From Urechidicola vernalis (GTDB lineage Bacteria > Bacteroidota > Bacteroidia > Flavobacteriales > Flavobacteriaceae): 64,000 nucleotides of DNA. Made by a program: the position numbers and the translations under genes. The stretch lies in assembly GCF_031846385.1 (NCBI RefSeq), contig NZ_JAVRHV010000001.1, positions 1,126,275 through 1,190,274 of the forward strand, in the 5' to 3' direction. The notes under the pieces are model-generated. The model was not told the DNA's origin. It saw only the letters and a list, made by a program, of their open reading frames with translations, and searched no databases. Below, piece after piece: positions 1 through 8,855 of the stretch. The stretch's first letter is position 1. The number at the start of each line of letters is the position of its first letter.

Positions 1-1190
1 ATTTTTGAAAGATTGTCAGTCGATCCGCGACCTTGCATAATATTTTTAATAGTATCATACAAAGCAACTTTATCATACAAATAGTCCATTTTTCCTTTAA
101 AAATATAATCTCTATATAAACTAGGATTATACACCTCTGCGAGCAAAAAAGCCTCGGAATATTTAGATTTAATAGTTGAATTCATATAGTTCCAAAACTC
201 AACAGGAACCATTTCCGCCATATCATATCTAAACCCATCAACGCCCATTTCTAACCAAAACATAGCAATATCTTTGAACTGAATCCATGATTTTGGAATA
301 TCTTTATCTGACCAAAACTTAACAAAATCTTGATACTTCATTTTTTCAGAATCTAATGGTAATCCTTCAAAATCTTTTGTGCCATCCTGTTTTACTCCAT
401 AATTCACTTTTACAGTTTCATACCAATCATAAAAACTTGGCTGCGCCAATCTCGAACCATTTCCGGTCCATTTTGCCGGAGACTCTTCAAATTTACGATC
501 AACTAATACATGCGTATCACCCCCTAAAGGCTTATACTCATTTTCCCAAACTGGAACTTTAAAGGATTTGCTCTGGATATAATAGAAATTATTATGTTTT
601 GCATATTCTAAAGAGGAATTATCTGATGCTCCGAAAGGCTCTATTCCCTTTGGGCTTGATTTGCCTTCATATTTTCTAGCAACATGATTTGGTACGATAT
701 CTATAATTACTTTAAGTCCCGCCTCATGAGTCCGTTTAACCAAGGCCTTAAACTCTTCTAGTCTATGCTCTGGGTTTTCGGATAAATCCGGATTTACATT
801 GTAATAATCTTTTACTGCATAAGGAGATCCTGCTCGGCCTTTTACCACATCGGGATCATCATTAGAAATACCATAATCTGAATAATCAGTAATGGTTGCG
901 TGATGCGGAACGCCGGTATACCAGATATGAGTAACTCCTAAATCTTTTATTTCTTTTAAAGCCTTCTCGGTAAAATCATTGAATTTTCCAACACCATTTT
1001 CCTCGATAGTTCCCCAAGGTTTGTTGGTTGTATTTGTATTTCCAAAAAGTCTTGTAAAGACTTGATATACTACTTTTTTTCGCTCTTCCTTATTAGAATG
1101 ATCAGTATTACTTTCTTGTTTTTCGATACAAGAAAACATAAGAATTCCAGACAAAACAACTAATAAAATATATTTTAATCGCAAAGTCAT
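1..1190 (-). CDS. GH13 alpha-amylase-family lipoprotein (partial, 3' end beyond window)
   Basis: The reading frame starts at an ATG (complement of CAT at 1188-1190) and stays open to the left edge, giving the first 396 codons. The N-terminus is a signal peptide ending in a lipobox (LMFSC), so this is a membrane-anchored lipoprotein. The barrel then begins with VYQVFTRLFGN. GH13 conserved regions are visible: KVIIDIVPNH (region I), GVDGFRYDMAEM with the nucleophile Asp (region II), and FLLAEVYNP with the acid/base Glu (region III). Region IV and the C-terminal domain lie outside the window. It starts just after the stop of the next GH13 lipoprotein (1195), so it is the last visible member of the minus-strand maltodextrin operon. 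Expected role is hydrolysis of alpha-1,4-glucans at the cell envelope; whether it is the outer-face SusG equivalent cannot be decided from the sequence. Confidence 0.88.
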   Translation of the reverse strand, partial: MTLRLKYILLVVLSGILMFSCIEKQESNTDHSNKEERKKVVYQVFTRLFGNTNTTNKPWGTIEENGVGKFNDFTEKALKEIKDLGVTHIWYTGVPHHATITDYSDYGISNDDPDVVKGRAGSPYAVKDYYNVNPDLSENPEHRLEEFKALVKRTHEAGLKVIIDIVPNHVARKYEGKSSPKGIEPFGASDNSSLEYAKHNNFYYIQSKSFKVPVWENEYKPLGGDTHVLVDRKFEESPAKWTGNGSRLAQPSFYDWYETVKVNYGVKQDGTKDFEGLPLDSEKMKYQDFVKFWSDKDIPKSWIQFKDIAMFWLEMGVDGFRYDMAEMVPVEFWNYMNSTIKSKYSEAFLLAEVYNPSLYRDYIFKGKMDYLYDKVALYDTIKNIMQGRGSTDNLSK

Positions 1191-1194
1191 TATG

Positions 1195-2850
1195 CTAATT
1201 ATAGAACTTTTCTAAAAGTACAATGTCATAATTTGAATCAATTACCACGGCCCCATTTTTCACCTTTCCAAAACTACCTGAATAAGCATCCTTTAAGGTA
1301 TCTCCTTCTTCAAAATTAGCACCAACAAATAATTCTTTTTCTCCTTTTACTAAGTCCAATCCAACGACAACAACTTCAGAGAAATTACCTTTTGAATAAG
1401 AACGTTCGAAAACGTAAGGGCTTTCGGAAATTATCTTATGAACTCCTGCTCCTATTGCAGGATGATCTCGTCTAAATTTACCCAACTTCTGCCAATGCTC
1501 TAGAATCAGTATTTTTTTCTCATTAATACTATAATGAGTCCAATCCATTTCTGAACGCAAATTGGCGTCTCCATTCGCACCTTCGACAATCAATTCCCTT
1601 GCTACTTCGTCTCCGTAATACACTTGTGAAGTTCCAGGGCTCAATAATAATTTAGTTCCTGCCTCCAATGGTTTATTTCTCTCTTTATCAAAAGGATAAG
1701 AATCATCGTGTGAACTCACATAATTCATAATTCCCTTACCTTTTAAACTTCCTCTTAAAGCATTATTGTAATATGAAAATAATTTCTCATAGCCATCATG
1801 TGCGTTATTTCTAAATTCAAAATTGATCATACTAGTAAAACCGTGCTCATAATAATCCACTTTTACATCTCCAAAATCGAATTCTGAACCGTTTTTAGGA
1901 ATTTCATATCCGTATACTTCTCCTACAGTATAGAAGCCATTATTATCTAGAACCTTATCTGGGTTATTCTTTTTCCACAATTCAAATGAATATTGACACT
2001 CTTTGTAAAATTCTGCCCAAACAGATTCCTCAATGTGACGTACCGTATCAGCCCTAAACCCGTCAATTCCATAATCTTTAATAAAATCTGTCAACCATTT
2101 TATAATGTAAAATCTTGGTGCTTTTGGATATCCAGTTCGCTCAAAAAAGGCATTCAATTCGTTCATTTCCTTTTCATACCTGCCCTCTTCTTTCCATTTT
2201 GCCACCAAATATTCTGGCAACTCAACAGCATCATTACTTTCTGTTCTTATATCGGGTAGGTTTTCTACTAATGTACAAGTAATTGCAGTTTCATAATCTT
2301 TATAGGTACAAGCCGGAGTTGTTCTTACCCATTCATCCGGCCAAACAGAATCCATTGGAGTTACAGGACCCGTATGATTAATTACAGCATCTAACACTAC
2401 TCTAATGCCCTTAGAATGCGAAACGGCAACTAATTCTTTTAAATCTTCCATAGTTCCAAAATTTGGATCTAAGGCGGTCCAATCTCGCGTCCAATAACCA
2501 TGAAATCCGTAGGTCACTCCAGTACCTTCATCAGTACTTCCATGAATTTGTTCTACCAATGGTGTCATCCAAATAGCATTGATTCCTAAATCTGTGAAAT
2601 AGCCTTCTTTTATTTTTGCAGTAATTCCTTTTATATCCCCTCCTTTAAAACCTCTTAATACAGCCGTTTCATCTGTACGTTCAAAATTTAAGTCATTTGA
2701 AGGGTCTGCATTGTGAAACCTATCGGTTAATAAAAAATATAAATTCGCCCCATTCCAATCGAAAGGATTTTTCGAATTATCTTTTGGTTGTAACGCTGTA
2801 CATCCAATAAGAAGTGAACCAATTAAAAGTAAAACACTTAATTTCTTCAT
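1195..2850 (-). CDS. GH13 alpha-amylase lipoprotein
   Basis: A 551-residue protein with a lipoprotein signal (LLIGC, Cys17). All four GH13 regions are readable: region I VVLDAVINHTG (Asp154, His159), region II GIDGFRADTVRH (nucleophile Asp268), region III VGEVYGYE (acid/base Glu311) and region IV NYVSSHDD (His381, Asp382). The barrel opens with LYFLLTDRFHNADPSND, a form common in secreted alpha-amylases. A long insertion with two Cys (181 and 192) lies in the B-domain area. The last ~90 residues form a short beta C-terminal domain. It sits 12 bp after the esterase gene and 4 bp before the next GH13 gene, inside one operon. Likely an endo-acting alpha-glucanase in the periplasm or outer membrane; the exact subfamily is not assigned. 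Confidence 0.93.
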   Translation of the reverse strand: MKKLSVLLLIGSLLIGCTALQPKDNSKNPFDWNGANLYFLLTDRFHNADPSNDLNFERTDETAVLRGFKGGDIKGITAKIKEGYFTDLGINAIWMTPLVEQIHGSTDEGTGVTYGFHGYWTRDWTALDPNFGTMEDLKELVAVSHSKGIRVVLDAVINHTGPVTPMDSVWPDEWVRTTPACTYKDYETAITCTLVENLPDIRTESNDAVELPEYLVAKWKEEGRYEKEMNELNAFFERTGYPKAPRFYIIKWLTDFIKDYGIDGFRADTVRHIEESVWAEFYKECQYSFELWKKNNPDKVLDNNGFYTVGEVYGYEIPKNGSEFDFGDVKVDYYEHGFTSMINFEFRNNAHDGYEKLFSYYNNALRGSLKGKGIMNYVSSHDDSYPFDKERNKPLEAGTKLLLSPGTSQVYYGDEVARELIVEGANGDANLRSEMDWTHYSINEKKILILEHWQKLGKFRRDHPAIGAGVHKIISESPYVFERSYSKGNFSEVVVVGLDLVKGEKELFVGANFEEGDTLKDAYSGSFGKVKNGAVVIDSNYDIVLLEKFYN

Positions 2851-2862
2851 AATTTCATATTA

Positions 2863-4002
2863 CTATTTAAACAACCAAACTATGGCCTCTTTAAAATTAT
2901 TTTTCCATAACTCTTCATTGTGCTTCCCATCTGGAACCACCTTTGATGTTATATTTTCTAATGGAAAACCTGCATTAACCATAATATCCTGGACCGTATT
3001 CATATTTTTAACCGTTTGGTTTATCTCTTTAAACACGACATTTCCTCCTTCTTTTCCTCCTGCTAAAAAATAAAATCTTGAATCTTGAATATTCCCATGA
3101 GTTTTTGTGTACTCGTTTATTTCTGGGGCAAACCAAAAGGCAGGAGAAAACACTCCTACTTTACCAAATATATCCGCATATTTAATACCCGCGTAGTGAG
3201 ATATTAATCCACCCATTGAACTACCAATAATTGCGGTATTAGATTTGTCTGGCTTGGTTTTATAATGCTGATCAATATAAGGCTTTAAAGTTTCAACAAT
3301 GAATTGGAGATAAGCATCTCCTTCTCCTCCACCATATTTTTCATTCTTCCAAGGAGAGTATTCATCTAACCGCAAACTTTGACCGTTGTCAACACCGACT
3401 ACTATTAGTTTTAAACCCTGTTCACTGTAAAGTTTATTCAAGGTTTCATCTACACTCCATTCACCAGAATAGGATGTACTCGAATCAAAAATATTTTGAC
3501 CATCGTGCATATAAACAACTGGAAAAGGTTCACTAGATGTTTCATAATTTGGAGGCAAATACATCCAAATTCTACGGGTTCTATTTAATTGTGGTATTTC
3601 AAAATTCTCTAACAATACAAAAACATTTTCTGCTATTGTCTGTTGCGCAATTACTTCAACTTTATCCCAACTCGCAATTTTCAACTTTATAGTTTCACTC
3701 TCTTCTTTAAAACTGTAAGTTCTATTTTCTATTTCATTTCCTTCTGCTCCACTTTCAACAGTTCCCCAAGAACCTTGTGTGAATTTAAAGTTGATTGTCC
3801 CAACTTGTTCAGAAAGTGTAATCTTAAACATTCCTTTTTCTTCAGTCAATTTAAAAGACTCTTGACCTCCCGTCCAACCTTCAAAATCACCAGAAATGTA
3901 GACCGATTTTGTCCCTACCGGAAATTCATCTACAATCAAAGTAACCTGAGATATAGAAATTTGACTACTAACTAATATGAATAAAAAAACTATTTTTTTC
4001 AT
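2863..4002 (-). CDS. Esterase-family alpha/beta hydrolase with N-terminal glucan-binding-like domain
   Basis: A 379-residue secreted protein with a Sec signal of about 18 residues. Residues 20-115 form a beta-sandwich-like unit (VYISGDFEGW, INFKFTQGSWGTVE) that resembles starch/glycogen-binding CBM20/CBM48 or E-set esterase domains. Residues ~140-379 are an esterase of the Fes/esterase D type (PF00756-like): VVYMHDGQNIFD, nucleophile elbow GSSMGG with Ser262, and a likely catalytic His361 in DGKH. Its start overlaps the stop of the SusA-like GH13 by 4 bp (ATGA), so it is translationally coupled to an alpha-glucan enzyme. Esterases are not a standard part of starch loci. It may remove an ester substituent from the glucan, or the fold may serve another hydrolytic purpose. 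Fold is confident, substrate is not. Confidence 0.8.
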   Translation of the reverse strand: MKKIVFLFILVSSQISISQVTLIVDEFPVGTKSVYISGDFEGWTGGQESFKLTEEKGMFKITLSEQVGTINFKFTQGSWGTVESGAEGNEIENRTYSFKEESETIKLKIASWDKVEVIAQQTIAENVFVLLENFEIPQLNRTRRIWMYLPPNYETSSEPFPVVYMHDGQNIFDSSTSYSGEWSVDETLNKLYSEQGLKLIVVGVDNGQSLRLDEYSPWKNEKYGGGEGDAYLQFIVETLKPYIDQHYKTKPDKSNTAIIGSSMGGLISHYAGIKYADIFGKVGVFSPAFWFAPEINEYTKTHGNIQDSRFYFLAGGKEGGNVVFKEINQTVKNMNTVQDIMVNAGFPLENITSKVVPDGKHNEELWKNNFKEAIVWLFK

Positions 4003-5870
4003 TTTTTTGTAGTCAATATCAAAACTCCTTTCTCTTCTAAATCTATTGAATCACCCCAGACAAATTCACTATCATCAATAATACTTTTTATTGATTTCCC
4101 TTCCAATCCAATTTCCACATATCGTTTTAAATCGATAGTCATTGGCTCTTCGTTTTTGTTTAGGATTACAACTACAGTTTCATCATCAAGCGTTCTAAAC
4201 ATAAAATATGTTCCCATGAAAGGTGCAAAATGCACGGTCTTTCCTTTATGTATTGCGGTACTGCTTTTTCTATAATTCAATAGTTTGCTCATAAAGTTTT
4301 GCATATCTCTTTGAGGATCAGTCAAACCTGCTCCTGTGAAAGCATTCACTTTATCTCCAGTCCATCCTCCCGGAAAATCTGTGCGTACCAATCCATGATC
4401 TCCTGGTTTAGCCGAATCATGCATCAAAATTTCAGTTCCATAAAAACCTTGAAAAACTCTTGGTATTAAGGCATAATAACTCAAAGCCATCTTTGTCTTT
4501 GTAACATCCAAATCCATTTGAGTATGAATTCTACTCATATCATGATTGTCAGGAAACACCATGATTTGTTCCGGATTCGAATATCCAAAATCATTCGCCA
4601 AGCCTTCATAAATTTTCACCAAACCTTTATCCCAAGATTCTTCTTCTTTTAATCCATCTATAACCAATTTTTGCATAGCAAAATCCATACTCGATGTTAA
4701 ATTTGAATCATAATCATCCTGATTTTTTTTGCCATCTTGCCAATAGCCGATTAACAATGGATTATAACTCCACTCCTCTCCTACGATGGAAAAATTTGGA
4801 TATTCATTCATAATAGCTCCTGCCCAATCAGACATAAACTGCTTATCAGGATATGGATACGTATCTTGGCGAATACCTCCTAGGCTTGCCTCTTCAACCC
4901 ACCAAATACTATTTTGGATTATATATTTAGCCATAAATGGATTTCGCTGATTCAAATCTGGCATTGAAGATACAAACCATCCATCAGCCATTCCTTTTTT
5001 ATCACTTTCAGATGCATATCTGTCTTGGTTGGTTGTTCTTCTATGGTTTGAATACTTGGTTTTCTCTCCATTTTCAAATTCTTTTTGAAAATTTACCCAA
5101 TCCTCAAATGGCAGATCTTTCATCCACCAATGTTCTAAACCACAATGATTTGCAACTTGATCCATAATCAACTTCATTCCCCTACTACTCATTTCCTTAG
5201 AAAGGGCTTTATAATCATCAAGTGTCCCAAACCTAGGGTCTATTTCATATAAGTCTGTTATGGCATATCCATGATATGATTGACTCGACATGTCATTGGT
5301 TAATAATGGATTGGTCCAGATTGCTGTGTAACCTAAATCATCTATATAACTCAAATGATCTATGATTCCTTCAATATCACCACCATGTCTTTTATAATTA
5401 TCAGATCTATTTACTTCTTGCTCCAATAAACCTTCTATTTGGTCATTACTTGCGTTTCCATTTACAAACCTATCTGGTGTTATAAGTAAAACAGCATCCG
5501 AACTATCAAAACCTTGAACCAAACTAGCATCTTTTTTACGGTTTTTTAAATTATACTCATGAGAAATGACAACTTTATTTCCTTTCTTAAACTGAATATT
5601 AAAAACTCCTGCCGAGGCTTTTGATAAATCCAAATCAATAAATAAGTAATTAGGACTCTTCGCTTTATGAATTTTTAAAATCTCAATTTTCTCATTTTGA
5701 ATGACTGTTGTTAAATCAGAAACATTTTCTCCATAAACCAACAATTGTAATTCTGGGTTTTCCATTCCAGCCCACCAATGCATCGGCTCAACTCTATCTA
5801 TAGACTGCCCTTGCAAACTGAATATACAAGCAGACAACATAAATGTTATTTTAATAAGAATCTGTTTCAT
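3999..5870 (-). CDS. SusA-like GH13 neopullulanase/cyclomaltodextrinase
   Basis: A 623-residue protein with a Sec signal (cleavage near SLQGQ) and no lipobox, hence probably periplasmic. Residues ~24-110 match the N-terminal beta domain of bacterial cyclomaltodextrinases (RVEPMHWWAGM, LQLLVYGENV). The GH13 barrel follows: region I LIMDQVANHCG, region II GIRQDTYPYPD with nucleophile Asp336, region III VGEEW with Glu365, and region IV FPDNHDMSR with Asp444. The C-terminal beta domain (residues ~530-620) fits the same family. SusA-type enzymes degrade imported maltooligosaccharides and cyclodextrins to glucose and maltose in the periplasm, which suits the downstream inner-membrane transporter and maltose phosphorylase. 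It lies 23 bp after the GH65 gene in the same operon. Confidence 0.92.
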   Translation of the reverse strand: MKQILIKITFMLSACIFSLQGQSIDRVEPMHWWAGMENPELQLLVYGENVSDLTTVIQNEKIEILKIHKAKSPNYLFIDLDLSKASAGVFNIQFKKGNKVVISHEYNLKNRKKDASLVQGFDSSDAVLLITPDRFVNGNASNDQIEGLLEQEVNRSDNYKRHGGDIEGIIDHLSYIDDLGYTAIWTNPLLTNDMSSQSYHGYAITDLYEIDPRFGTLDDYKALSKEMSSRGMKLIMDQVANHCGLEHWWMKDLPFEDWVNFQKEFENGEKTKYSNHRRTTNQDRYASESDKKGMADGWFVSSMPDLNQRNPFMAKYIIQNSIWWVEEASLGGIRQDTYPYPDKQFMSDWAGAIMNEYPNFSIVGEEWSYNPLLIGYWQDGKKNQDDYDSNLTSSMDFAMQKLVIDGLKEEESWDKGLVKIYEGLANDFGYSNPEQIMVFPDNHDMSRIHTQMDLDVTKTKMALSYYALIPRVFQGFYGTEILMHDSAKPGDHGLVRTDFPGGWTGDKVNAFTGAGLTDPQRDMQNFMSKLLNYRKSSTAIHKGKTVHFAPFMGTYFMFRTLDDETVVVILNKNEEPMTIDLKRYVEIGLEGKSIKSIIDDSEFVWGDSIDLEEKGVLILTTKK

Positions 5871-5893
5871 GATAAAATGTTTTAAACTATATA

Positions 5894-8197
5894 TTAAACC
5901 GTAACCAATTCATCCTTTTTAATTAATCGTTTTTCTCCACTAACAAAAATCTCTGCCGGCATTTCAGATTCATTGGTAAAAGTACATCCTTCATGACTTA
6001 CATGCACTTTTAGTGTACTCCCTCTAAAGTTAATTTTAAATGAATAAGAACTCCATTCATCCGGAATTTGTGGATTAAACGACAATACACCATCAAAGTT
6101 TCGCATACCTCCAAATCCTTGAACAATGGCAGACCATGTTCCAGCCATACTTGTAATATGTAAGCCTTCATGTACCTCATGATTATAATCGTCTAGGTCT
6201 AATCTTGATGTACGTAAATATTGTTCATAAGCTTTTGGCATTCTATCTATACTTGCCGCCAAAATTGCATGAATACAAGGTGACAATGAAGATTCATGAA
6301 CCGTTAACGGCTCGTAAAAATCAAAATGTTTCTCAATTTCTTCTTTTGTAAACCTATCTTCGAACATATACATTCCTTGCAAAGTATCTGCTTGTTTTAT
6401 ATAACAAGAACGAAGAATTCTATCCCAAGACCATTTTTGATTAATAGGTCTATCTTCTTTTGATAACTCTGATGTCGGAATTAGTTCTTTATCCAAGAAA
6501 CCATCTTGCTGCAAGAAAACTCCGTACTTTTCACTATATGGAAAATACATTGCATCAGCTACTTTTAACCAATTAACAACTTCCATATCTGTTAAGTTCG
6601 TAAGTTCAATTACACGTTTATAATCAGCACCAAATTCTTCTTTAACCTTTTTCAGGTTTTCTACTGTATACTCTATACACCATTTTGCTAAATAGTTAGT
6701 ATAGTAGTTATTATTTATATTGTTTTCATATTCATTTGGTCCAGTAACACCTAAAATTACATATTGCTGTTTGTATTCAGAAAAAGAAGCACGTTGATGC
6801 CAAAAGCGAGCAATTGCGATCATTACTTCTAACCCAAATTCTGGAACGTATTTGTAATCTGAAGTATAGTTTACATAATTATAAATAGCATATACCATAG
6901 CCCCATTTCTATGAATCTCTTCAAATGTTATTTCCCATTCGTTATGACATTCCTCACCATTCATAGTAACCATAGGATATAAAGCCGCCCCATTTTTAAA
7001 TCCAAGTTTCTCCGCATTTTCAATGGCTTTCCCCAATTGATTGTGACGGTATTGCAATAAATTTCTCGCCACATGCTTGTCCTTAGTACTCATATAAAAT
7101 GGAATACAATAGGCCTCCGTATCCCAATAAGTACTTCCTCCATATTTCTCGCCTGTAAAGCCTTTTGGTCCAATATTTAACCTCGAATCTTCTCCAGAAT
7201 AGGTCTGGTTCAATTGAAAAATATTAAATCTGATGGCTTGCTGTGCCTTTACATCTCCTTCAATAATTATATCTGCAGTTTCCCAAATGTTGGCCCAAGC
7301 TTTTTTCTGCATTCCCAATAATGTGTCGAAACCTAAACTTGCTGCTTGGTATAAAACTTTTTGAGATTGTGAAATTAACTGTTCTTTTGGGTGATTCATT
7401 GACTGACTATATCCTCCAAACTTGATCAAAGAAATGGTTTCTCCTTGATTCAAATTTGCTTTTGAAACATAATCGATTCTTTTCTCTTGCTCATGAACCG
7501 TCTTAGGAAGATGTACTTCTTTACCGTTCAATTCGTAAGAAATATGCATTCCGGTAGCAACATAGAATTTTGTTTTTAATGTTCTAGATAATATGACAGC
7601 ATCATTATCTCTATCTTCTATATCTAGCACCTTCCAAAACACCTCATCATAATTTGTATCTTCATTCATAATTCCACCATCTAAATATGGCGAAAATTGA
7701 ATACTACCACTAAAATTGACCGGAGTAACACTATATTTTATTGCTCCAATTTCGTGTAAATCCAACGAACAAAAACGGATTGACTCCACTTGAATTTGAT
7801 CTCCATTATTCATGGTTGCCTTAAAAGAGCGTTTCAAGTAACCCTCCTTCATATTTAGTTCACGAGAAAAATCAGAAACAGCGCAGGTATTTAAATCCAG
7901 TTGCTCATCTCCTATTTTAATTTCAATTCCAATCCAATTTGGTGCATTCAATACTTTGGCAAAATATTCTGGATATCCATTCTTCCACCATCCAACGCGT
8001 GTTTTATCTGGATAATAAATTCCGCCAATATAACTTCCTTGAAAAGTTTCTCCAGAATAATGCTCTTCGAAATTAGCACGTTGCCCCATAGCCCCGTTAC
8101 CAATACTAAAAATACTTTCTGAGGCCGTTGCCTGTGATTTATCGAACCCTTCCTCTAGTATAGACCACTCGTTCGGTAATATATAATCTATATTCAT
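5894..8197 (-). CDS. GH65 maltose phosphorylase
   Basis: A 767-residue cytoplasmic protein with no signal peptide and the normal length for GH65 phosphorylases. It has the N-terminal beta-sandwich (SIFSIGNGAMGQRANFEE), the (alpha/alpha)6 barrel with YWDTEAYCIPFYM near residue 358, and the signature ECHNEWEITFEEIHRNG (residues 416-432) that contains the family's general acid Glu. This signature is of the maltose-phosphorylase type; trehalose and kojibiose phosphorylases in the same family vary around it, so specificity is inferred. The reaction is maltose plus phosphate to glucose plus beta-glucose-1-phosphate. The next gene upstream, beta-phosphoglucomutase, ends 1 bp away and uses that beta anomer, which strongly supports the call. 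Confidence 0.93.
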   Translation of the reverse strand: MNIDYILPNEWSILEEGFDKSQATASESIFSIGNGAMGQRANFEEHYSGETFQGSYIGGIYYPDKTRVGWWKNGYPEYFAKVLNAPNWIGIEIKIGDEQLDLNTCAVSDFSRELNMKEGYLKRSFKATMNNGDQIQVESIRFCSLDLHEIGAIKYSVTPVNFSGSIQFSPYLDGGIMNEDTNYDEVFWKVLDIEDRDNDAVILSRTLKTKFYVATGMHISYELNGKEVHLPKTVHEQEKRIDYVSKANLNQGETISLIKFGGYSQSMNHPKEQLISQSQKVLYQAASLGFDTLLGMQKKAWANIWETADIIIEGDVKAQQAIRFNIFQLNQTYSGEDSRLNIGPKGFTGEKYGGSTYWDTEAYCIPFYMSTKDKHVARNLLQYRHNQLGKAIENAEKLGFKNGAALYPMVTMNGEECHNEWEITFEEIHRNGAMVYAIYNYVNYTSDYKYVPEFGLEVMIAIARFWHQRASFSEYKQQYVILGVTGPNEYENNINNNYYTNYLAKWCIEYTVENLKKVKEEFGADYKRVIELTNLTDMEVVNWLKVADAMYFPYSEKYGVFLQQDGFLDKELIPTSELSKEDRPINQKWSWDRILRSCYIKQADTLQGMYMFEDRFTKEEIEKHFDFYEPLTVHESSLSPCIHAILAASIDRMPKAYEQYLRTSRLDLDDYNHEVHEGLHITSMAGTWSAIVQGFGGMRNFDGVLSFNPQIPDEWSSYSFKINFRGSTLKVHVSHEGCTFTNESEMPAEIFVSGEKRLIKKDELVTV

Positions 8198-8198
8198 C

Positions 8199-8855
8199 TT
8201 ATTCTTTTATCAATTCTTTAATCATTTCAATGGTCAATTCGCTTGTAGAATTTAAATTGAAATCTGCTTCATTTAGGGTATTTTTATCTCCAATTCCTAT
8301 GCTTACCATACCTGCAATATTCGCTGCTTCAACTCCTGCAATGGCATCTTCTATAACCACACAATTTTCAGGCGTAGTTTTTAACTTTTCTGCCGCAATT
8401 AAAAATACTTCAGGGTCTGGTTTCGCTTTTGATACATCATTCCCATCTACAATAGCATCGAACAAATCAATCAATTCTAATTGATTCAATATTAATCGTG
8501 CATTCTTGCTTGCAGAACCCAACGAAAAAGGAATAGTTTGCTCTTTTAAATACAATAGCACTTCATGCATTCCTTCTAAAATTTCATCTTGTCCCATTTG
8601 GGTGATGTATTGTAAATAATGCTCATTCTTATCTTGCATTATTTTTATTTTCTCTTCTTCAGGAAGATTAACACCTCCTATATTTAGCAATATTTCTAAG
8701 GAGCGAACTCTGCTCACTCCTTTCAATAATTCGTTTTGTTCTTCTGTAAAATCAAAACCTAAATCATTGGCTAATTTTTTCCACGCTTTATAATGGTACT
8801 TTGCAGTATCTACAATTACACCATCTAAATCGAATATAAATGCTTTTTTACTCAT
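8199..8855 (-). CDS. pgmB: Beta-phosphoglucomutase
   Basis: A 218-residue HAD-superfamily protein. The nucleophile loop is FIFDLDGVIVDT, with Asp9 as nucleophile and Asp11 as acid/base. The cap domain follows (YHYKAWKKLANDLGF, KGVSRVRSLE, where the beta-PGM cap substrate residues normally sit). Motif II SLGSASKN, the Lys in SKAKPDPE and the metal-binding VIEDAIAGVEAA complete the family set. It converts beta-glucose-1-phosphate to glucose-6-phosphate. The start lies inside the end of the transporter gene (8 bp overlap) and the stop is 1 bp from the maltose phosphorylase start, so the three are a translationally coupled unit. Confidence 0.94.
   Translation of the reverse strand: MSKKAFIFDLDGVIVDTAKYHYKAWKKLANDLGFDFTEEQNELLKGVSRVRSLEILLNIGGVNLPEEEKIKIMQDKNEHYLQYITQMGQDEILEGMHEVLLYLKEQTIPFSLGSASKNARLILNQLELIDLFDAIVDGNDVSKAKPDPEVFLIAAEKLKTTPENCVVIEDAIAGVEAANIAGMVSIGIGDKNTLNEADFNLNSTSELTIEMIKELIKE

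Noticed and set aside
356..562. Plus-strand 68-codon open frame
   Set aside because: It lies antisense inside the partial GH13 gene, whose signal peptide and conserved regions are clear.
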